NCBI GenBank assembly: GCA_022545745.1
Contig: JACZQL010000007.1
Coordinates: forward strand, 1 to 11,648
Reading direction: 5' to 3'
Source: Deltaproteobacteria bacterium
Lineage (GTDB): Bacteria; Desulfobacterota_B; Binatia; UBA9968
DNA length: 11,648 nt
In this document: one piece after another, positions 7,186 through 11,648 of the stretch
Numbering within the stretch: the stretch's first letter is position 1
How the letters are laid out: each line of letters begins with the position of its first letter
The notes under the pieces: generated by a model
Seen by the model: the letters and a program-made list of their open reading frames with translations, nothing else
Told to the model about the DNA's origin: nothing
Database searches by the model: none
Position numbers and translations under genes: made by a program

Positions 7186-8184
7186 TTACAGGGCCTCCGG
7201 TATCCTCTCCAGGACTCCCTCCAAAACCTTTTCCGCAGTCATCCCCTCTGCATCCGCTGCCAGGTTAAGAATGATGCGGTGGACTAGGCTAGGCATGAGG
7301 ACTGCCCGTATATCCTCAAAGGAGACATTGGGCCGTCCGGAAAAGAAGGACCGCGCCTTGGCGGCCAAGATTATGCTTTGGAGCCCTCTTGGGCTGGATC
7401 CGTACAGGACATATTTCTGCGCCAGGGGGACACTCCACTCTCCCTGCGGGTGAGTGGCCATGACCAGGCGCACGGCATAATCTTTGACCACATCAGCGAG
7501 CGGCATCTCCCGTACAGCTCCCCTGATGGTAAGGATCCCCTCCCCATCGAGAATCTTGCTAAGAGGTGCAGGCGGGGCGGCCGTCGTAAGATCGGCAATT
7601 CGCCCCATCTCAGCCTGGCTTGGGTAGAGGACCAACAGCTTGAAAAAGAACCGGTCGATTTGGGCCTCGGGCAAGGGATAGGTCCCTTCCATCTCGATGG
7701 GATTTTGCGTCGCAAGGACCATAAAGGGATCTTTTAGCGGGTGCGACTTACCCACCACGGTAACGCTTCGTTCCTGCATCGCCTCCAACAACGCAGATTG
7801 GGTCTTCGGGGTCGCTCGATTGATCTCATCGGCTAACACAATATTGGCGAAGATGGGGCCGGGCTGAAAATCAAACACCTTCCTACCGGAAGGGTCCTCA
7901 TTGAGGATGTTTGTCCCTGTGATATCCGCAGGCATGAGATCAGGGGTGAATTGAACTCGGGAGAATGTAAGGTTTAAAATCTCACCCAAGCTGCGAACCA
8001 GCAAGGTCTTACCCAGACCCGGGACCCCTTCCAGTAGACAGTGCCCCCCGCAGACAAGGGCGATAAAGACCTCTTCAATCAGCTTCTCATGACCCACCAC
8101 CGCCCGGCTCATCTCGCTCTTGACCTTGTCAAAAACACGGCGTGAGTGGGCTATTCTTTCTCGAAACTCGCTTAGGGCCTCCAA
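7186..8184 (-). CDS. MoxR family AAA+ ATPase
   Basis: The 332-residue protein has a full set of AAA+ motifs: Walker A GVPGLGKT at 53-60, Walker B VLADEIN at 116-122, sensor 1 in ATQNP at 158-162, the arginine finger region DRFF at 177-180, and sensor 2 SPRGLQ at 264-269. Family-typical blocks RVQFTPDLMPADITG (76-90) and RATPKTQSALLEAMQE (123-138) are present. MoxR proteins are hexameric ATPases with chaperone-like roles in maturing VWA-domain and envelope complexes. The start is TTG 8184 rather than ATG, supported by AGGAGG seven bases upstream. A 108-nt gap separates it from the previous gene, the largest inside the operon, so it could have its own promoter, but I see no convincing -35/-10 pair. 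The name moxR is a family name; the true substrate is not known here. Confidence 0.96.
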   Translation of the reverse strand: MEALSEFRERIAHSRRVFDKVKSEMSRAVVGHEKLIEEVFIALVCGGHCLLEGVPGLGKTLLVRSLGEILNLTFSRVQFTPDLMPADITGTNILNEDPSGRKVFDFQPGPIFANIVLADEINRATPKTQSALLEAMQERSVTVVGKSHPLKDPFMVLATQNPIEMEGTYPLPEAQIDRFFFKLLVLYPSQAEMGRIADLTTAAPPAPLSKILDGEGILTIRGAVREMPLADVVKDYAVRLVMATHPQGEWSVPLAQKYVLYGSSPRGLQSIILAAKARSFFSGRPNVSFEDIRAVLMPSLVHRIILNLAADAEGMTAEKVLEGVLERIPEAL

Positions 8185-8191
8185 AGTTATT

Positions 8192-8197
8192 CCTCCT
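8192..8197 (-). promoter_or_regulatory. Shine-Dalgarno AGGAGG deciding the TTG start of the MoxR gene
   Basis: On the minus strand AAAGGAGGAATAACT precedes TTG 8184. The AGGAGG core is seven bases from the start, which is optimal and is the reason for accepting a TTG start. Confidence 0.8.
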
Positions 8198-8292
8198 TTA
8201 GATTCGGGCGCAGTTTTCTGTGATCATCCTGATTTAGCAACTCAACCTTTCACGGCTAGAGGTCCAATCAAAGCAGACACCGAACCGTGCCC

Positions 8293-9708
8293 TTATCTTT
8301 GACCACCGCTCATCCCCAGGGAAAGGAAGTAACTCTTCACTGTCTCCTTAAGGTCCTGAGGAATCTGCTCAGAGGAGAGTTCTCCCTCGACCTGCCGTTG
8401 GTATACGGTCACAATCTCTTCCTGCTGTACTTTACTTTCTCTTCCTTGAAACTCCCCCCTCAGTGTAAAACCTGCACTCGATCCTTTCCCGAATAACCCT
8501 TTGAGGTGGTCTTGGGCCTGCGCCCTGAATTGAGGGTATTGGACCTTTGGCCCCTTTTTCCCTGGTTGATCTCCGGGAAGGCTCCCCTTCGCAGACTTAT
8601 CCTCAGACGAAGACGACGAACCCATTCGAGGCTGTCGCTCCATAGGCCGCGTGGTGTCCCCTTCCATCCCATCGAGCAGAAGGAGAAGAAATTGCTGGGC
8701 CTCCATGAGACCCTGACGATCCATCTCGGTGGCAGCCCTTCTTTCCAGTTGATCGAGGAAATCCCGTAACTGATCCTTGTCCATCTCCTGCTGGGATGAC
8801 GGCTTATTTCCCATCTCTCCTTTGAATGGGGAAAGACTGTCAAGCTTCTTGAGGACATCAGTTCCCTGCACGCCTTGCCCCGGCAGTGCATTGCGGCGAC
8901 TGAGTGCATCCTTTAGCTTTCCCACCTCTGCTTTGAAATTTGACAAAGCCTCCTTAGAGAGTTGCGGCAACGATCCTGCTGCCCCTTGGAAGGCTGCTAG
9001 CCGGTCCCCGATCCCCTGAGCCACATCGGCCAGGTCCTCCCGTAATCCCTCTTCTCCGATCTTGCCTTTCATACCCTTTTCCGCCACCTCCTCCAAGGCA
9101 CGGGCCACTTCCAGGCTCTCGGTTAACTTGTCCTCCTTTGCCCTGTCGTGCAGACCCCGCGAATACTCCTTTACTTTCTTGGCCATGGAAACTCCCCTAG
9201 GTTCTCTACCCCAGTCCAGGTGAAAATCCACCCCAAACCATGCAATCAGCACCCAGAGAAGGAGTGCGGGAGGAGCCACAAAGGCATGCCAAGAAAGTTG
9301 CCGCTGAAAAAGACCCTGCACATTAACTGCTTTGAGGTTCGCTGCGGTTTCCTCCAGGACCAACAATTCGGCCGGTCTCCTGCCCCCGCGCCTAAGTATC
9401 TCCCAGGCCGTCACTGCCCTCTCCTGCAGGCGAAGGGTTTTATCTAGTCGAAGGATGGTACGAAGGGATTCCCTGCTCCCCCATGGGTGCCAGAGCAAAA
9501 ACCCCGAGGTTATGATTAGAAATAAGATTGGGGTCAGAGAAAGGGGGCGGGCCCATGAGGGGAACAGGTCACCTAAAGGGAGAATCAGCAGGGAGGCTAG
9601 AACCGAGTAAACGAGGGCCGAAACAAGTATATACTCTCTCCTCTTAACCTTCTCCCAATTGAGCAACTGAAAGATTTTATCCTGTACGAGCGTCTGATCG
9701 TTGATCAA
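8293..9708 (-). CDS. three-TM helical membrane protein, DUF4175-like
   Basis: The 471-residue protein has membrane helices at about 27-45, 56-73 and 141-160, then a long charged helical, probably coiled-coil region at about 176-345 rich in E, K, L and R. A low-complexity linker follows (SSSSSED at about 364-370, Gly/Lys-rich to 387). A C-terminal segment, TVYQRQVEGELSSEQIP followed by DLKETVKSYFLSL, ends it. This layout and the closing helix resemble DUF4175-type proteins found beside moxR, but I place it by overall pattern and context, not a diagnostic motif. The start is TTG 9708, which overlaps the permease stop as TTGA and has AAGGAGGG six bases upstream. It may be a scaffold linking the membrane complex, since long helical domains on membrane anchors often do that; this is inference. 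Confidence 0.85.
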   Translation of the reverse strand: MINDQTLVQDKIFQLLNWEKVKRREYILVSALVYSVLASLLILPLGDLFPSWARPLSLTPILFLIITSGFLLWHPWGSRESLRTILRLDKTLRLQERAVTAWEILRRGGRRPAELLVLEETAANLKAVNVQGLFQRQLSWHAFVAPPALLLWVLIAWFGVDFHLDWGREPRGVSMAKKVKEYSRGLHDRAKEDKLTESLEVARALEEVAEKGMKGKIGEEGLREDLADVAQGIGDRLAAFQGAAGSLPQLSKEALSNFKAEVGKLKDALSRRNALPGQGVQGTDVLKKLDSLSPFKGEMGNKPSSQQEMDKDQLRDFLDQLERRAATEMDRQGLMEAQQFLLLLLDGMEGDTTRPMERQPRMGSSSSSEDKSAKGSLPGDQPGKKGPKVQYPQFRAQAQDHLKGLFGKGSSAGFTLRGEFQGRESKVQQEEIVTVYQRQVEGELSSEQIPQDLKETVKSYFLSLGMSGGQR

Positions 9709-10463
9709 GAATATCCCTCCTTAAGCCTCTTCAGCGCTACCCCATAAGATAGCAGTCCAGAAACCAACAACGTAATGTGAAAGGCAAAATGAACGGTTGG
9801 TGCGTCCCATTGCCAATCCCAAAGCTTCAGTGGGCGCAGTTCCAGGCCTTCCAAGTGATGTAAAAGAAAGGCAACCGGATTGAGGGGAAGATACAGGAGT
9901 CCTGAAACCAAAAGCAAGCAGACCAACAGACACCGGATGAACACCCGCCGACTATCTTCCCTGTGATCCCACATTGCGAGGGCAAACAACCCCCACATAC
10001 TATATGTGAGGGCATAAAAAAACAGCAGTAGCAGGGTCGATAGAATGGCTCCCACCGGGGCGTGCTCGATGGCTCCAGCCCAGACCAGAAGCGGCAATGA
10101 AAGGAGAAGGAATACCAACAAATGAAGGCAGACCAGCGAGATCTGACCCATGGCCACCCTCGTGAGATTCATCTTTCGTTGGGAGAACCAGAGCTTTGTG
10201 GGTTGGAACTTTGAGGTCAAAAATTCCTGGTTGGTGATCCTAAGACTGAAATAGACTAACAACAGCAAAGCGGCCACGGAGGATAACTTAAAAAGATAGG
10301 CAGGACCCATCCAGAAGCGGGGATCCCCTGTGGGAAGGACGAGGGTCAGGAACTGAATGAGGGCAAGGATAATGAGATAAAAAAAGTAGACCATGAACCC
10401 TCGTCCCTCGGTAAAATAGACATGAATTCCCTCCTGGAGGACCGGGTTGGTGATTTGTCTCAC
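9705..10463 (-). CDS. ABC-2-type transporter permease, six membrane helices
   Basis: The 252-residue, very hydrophobic protein has six predicted membrane helices at about 25-43, 55-74, 105-131, 136-162, 174-192 and 222-242, with a short basic stretch between helices 2 and 3 and a juxtamembrane N-terminal helix. This is the usual plan of ABC-2 exporter permeases, which need a separate ATPase. No ATPase is in the window; it would be expected upstream, beyond the break at about 11495. The start is GTG 10463, overlapping the upstream stop as GTGA, with GGAGG repeated just before it. The stop overlaps the next gene by 4 nt. Sequence motifs for this family are weak, so the assignment rests on topology, length and gene context. 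The cargo is unknown. Confidence 0.82.
   Translation of the reverse strand: MRQITNPVLQEGIHVYFTEGRGFMVYFFYLIILALIQFLTLVLPTGDPRFWMGPAYLFKLSSVAALLLLVYFSLRITNQEFLTSKFQPTKLWFSQRKMNLTRVAMGQISLVCLHLLVFLLLSLPLLVWAGAIEHAPVGAILSTLLLLFFYALTYSMWGLFALAMWDHREDSRRVFIRCLLVCLLLVSGLLYLPLNPVAFLLHHLEGLELRPLKLWDWQWDAPTVHFAFHITLLVSGLLSYGVALKRLKEGYS
9715..9722 (-). promoter_or_regulatory. Shine-Dalgarno AAGGAGGG for the DUF4175-like gene (TTG start)
   Basis: AAGGAGGG lies within the last codons of the permease gene and six bases before TTG 9708. It supports the TTG start and reinitiation across the 4-nt TTGA overlap. Confidence 0.8.
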
Positions 10464-11545
10464 AGATCCTCCTCCTCTTCTACTTGCAGAGATAAGGGGG
10501 CTCGAAACAGGGTATAGCTATGGGACAAGATGCGTCTGTTGTTGACCCACACCCTGCGAGAGTCTCGCTCCACCCAGCCGATAATGAACGCCGAATTCTC
10601 TCCCCAACGGGTAAGTACCTGATCCTGAGGAAAGATCGAATTTCTGAAGAGGGCCACGCGAATCCTGTCGTTAAAGGGAATTTCTCGTATATCCAACTTT
10701 TCTCCCGGACCGTCCAGTTGCTTTCCATCCGGAGAGAGAGCGAACTGCCGGACCAAGCTCGACCCCAGGGGGATATCACCCAAGAGGTAACCCTTCCCGT
10801 AAAATATGAGCCAAACTTCCGTAAGATCCCTTGGACTCAAATTGGTTAGCTCCAGATAAATCTCATTCTCCCGCCTTGCCGCGTCGATCCGAAATGGGAA
10901 AGGTCTCACGGAGCGAATCCTGAAGAGCTTGAAATCCCACTCCTTTGACGGAAATTTAACAGACGTGGAACGCACCCCGTCCTCGATCTGCACCGGCGAA
11001 CTGTTTGATTTGGCCAGGCGAGGTTGAACTACTTCGAGGTGGCTCCATCCCCTCTGCATCTGAAAGCTATATTGTTTCCTCCGCGTAGAAAAGAGGCCCA
11101 CATTGGACTGGACCTCTGCGTACCCATCGGATTGACCATCCAAGAGGGTCGACGAAAAAAGCATGCCGTCTATAATTTGAGACCCCCGATCAAAAAAAAC
11201 ATACCCCCCTACCGTAAACAGGAAAACAAGCACCAGAAAAGAGACAGAAAGGATGGAACGTGAGAACTTCTGCTGGTACCAAAGCCGGACCAAAAGCAAC
11301 AAGACACCCAGGTAGACGAAAAGAGAAACCAGGAACGGCACCAACGGGATACGGGTGGAAAAGAAGGTGGAGTCTGAGAGTAGTAAGGAAAAAACAGAGT
11401 CGTCCCAACTTGTCCAAAGGCCTGGTCTTCTCTCCGGAGGTGCCCCTAGAAGGTCCGAAAAGATGAGAGAGAGCCCATCCCATTGGGAAAGAGGCGGCCG
11501 GCCCATCGACGACGACGCGTGCGGGCTCCCAGCTCGCACCAGCAT
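10460..11545 (-). CDS. 5'-truncated membrane-anchored protein of the MoxR/ABC-2 cluster (C-terminal part)
   Basis: The open frame gives 361 residues, but only the part from about residue 18 (near 11493) onward appears native. Before that the DNA belongs to a high-GC segment that codes in another frame. The native portion has two close membrane helices at about 66-89 and 98-118, then a beta-rich, probably extracytoplasmic region to the end, with a final acidic tail EEEEDL. Two mid-protein helices followed by a beta domain resemble large uncharacterised proteins that accompany ABC-2 permease and moxR genes. In those, a large N-terminal extracytoplasmic domain precedes the helices; that domain would be the missing piece here. 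No enzymatic motif is visible. The apparent ATG 11545 is therefore not a real start. The stop overlaps the permease GTG by 4 nt, and the acidic codons double as the permease ribosome binding site. Confidence 0.75.
   Translation of the reverse strand: MLVRAGSPHASSSMGRPPLSQWDGLSLIFSDLLGAPPERRPGLWTSWDDSVFSLLLSDSTFFSTRIPLVPFLVSLFVYLGVLLLLVRLWYQQKFSRSILSVSFLVLVFLFTVGGYVFFDRGSQIIDGMLFSSTLLDGQSDGYAEVQSNVGLFSTRRKQYSFQMQRGWSHLEVVQPRLAKSNSSPVQIEDGVRSTSVKFPSKEWDFKLFRIRSVRPFPFRIDAARRENEIYLELTNLSPRDLTEVWLIFYGKGYLLGDIPLGSSLVRQFALSPDGKQLDGPGEKLDIREIPFNDRIRVALFRNSIFPQDQVLTRWGENSAFIIGWVERDSRRVWVNNRRILSHSYTLFRAPLSLQVEEEEDL
10468..10476 (-). promoter_or_regulatory. doubled Shine-Dalgarno (AGGAGGAGG) for the permease GTG start
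   Basis: AGGAGGAGG ends four bases before GTG 10463, giving two registers with spacings of about 4 and 7 nt. The same bases encode the Glu run at the end of the upstream protein, so translation of the permease is probably coupled. Confidence 0.7.
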
Positions 11546-11648
11546 CGAGGGAGCGCCGCATGAAGATGCGGGGGCGATCGGTGAAGTCGTGCCAGGCGAC
11601 GTAGACGACCGGGCCGGCGGCGGTGACGGCCGCGACGGTCGGAGGGAT
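11493..11648 (-). pseudogene. BNR/Asp-box (sialidase-like) propeller fragment, cut on both sides
   Basis: The minus strand from the window edge reads, in one open frame, VVYVAWHDFTDRPRIFMRR followed by SLDAGASW and then EPARVVVDG. SLDAGASW (11552-11529) fits the Asp-box pattern S-x-D-x-G-x-x-W of BNR repeats, found in sialidases and related secreted propellers, and VYVAWHD is the usual preceding strand. The 5' side continues outside the window. On the 3' side the coding sense stops at about 11493, where GC falls sharply and the frame runs on as meaningless sequence to a stop near 11190. GC here is about 73%, unlike anything else in the window. It is either a foreign gene fragment joined by recombination or the wrong side of a chimeric contig. 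Confidence 0.7.

Noticed and set aside
8185..8292. promoter for moxR in the 108-nt gap
   Set aside because: TTGATT and TTGAGT occur on the minus strand, but no acceptable -10 sits at 16-18 nt from either; apart from the ribosome binding site I see nothing there.
11190..11561. 123-codon minus-strand frame
   Set aside because: Its first part is the Asp-box fragment; after about 11493 it reads the membrane-protein gene out of frame, so it is not a single real protein.
1..11648. tRNA, rRNA, CRISPR array or tandem repeats
   Set aside because: No cloverleaf-like GTTCRA motif with matching stems, no regularly spaced direct repeats and no rRNA-like blocks were seen by eye.

Overview
This window looks like a mosaic piece of a bacterial genome, possibly assembled from metagenomic reads. 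It is probably from an uncultured Gram-negative lineage. That guess rests on intermediate GC, strong AGGAGG ribosome binding sites, frequent TTG/GTG starts, and a MoxR/DUF58/VWA cluster of the kind common in Desulfobacterota-like and related phyla. No taxonomic marker gene is present, so this is a weak inference.

Positions 1-805 hold debris: the C-terminal end of an unknown gene, a small Cys-motif ORF that appears frameshifted in a C-run, a 395-bp segment bounded by 28-bp inverted repeats (MITE or IS remnant), and the 3' part of a ribbon-helix-helix-like gene cut by the right repeat. Positions 806-1801 carry an intact, distinctly AT-rich (about 37-40% GC in sampled lines) GH130-like five-bladed beta-propeller gene. 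It is followed by what looks like the 3' tail of another lost gene (about 1800-1901). A short region with nothing convincing ends at 1948.

Positions 1949 to about 11493 form one tightly packed minus-strand operon. Reading 5' to 3' (right to left) it contains: the C-terminal part of a membrane-anchored extracytoplasmic protein, a six-TM ABC-2-type permease, a three-TM helical protein (DUF4175-like), a MoxR AAA+ ATPase, a soluble DUF58 protein, and a 1444-residue membrane protein that fuses a BatA-like protein to a second VWA/amidotransferase-fold protein, giving three VWA domains. Genes overlap by 4 nt or are 3-5 nt apart, except for a 108-nt gap before moxR. Three successive genes start with GTG, TTG and TTG, each behind a strong Shine-Dalgarno sequence. 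The likely theme is an AAA+ chaperone (MoxR) working with metal-dependent VWA proteins and DUF58 at the inner membrane, alongside an ABC-2 exporter. The substrate cannot be read from the sequence.

At about 11490-11500 the operon stops abruptly. GC jumps from about 47-57% to about 73%, and the minus-strand reading frame beyond it encodes a BNR/Asp-box (sialidase-like) propeller fragment in a different frame. This is either a recombination scar or a chimeric contig join. The 5' part of the first operon gene, any partner ABC ATPase, and the operon promoter are therefore missing.
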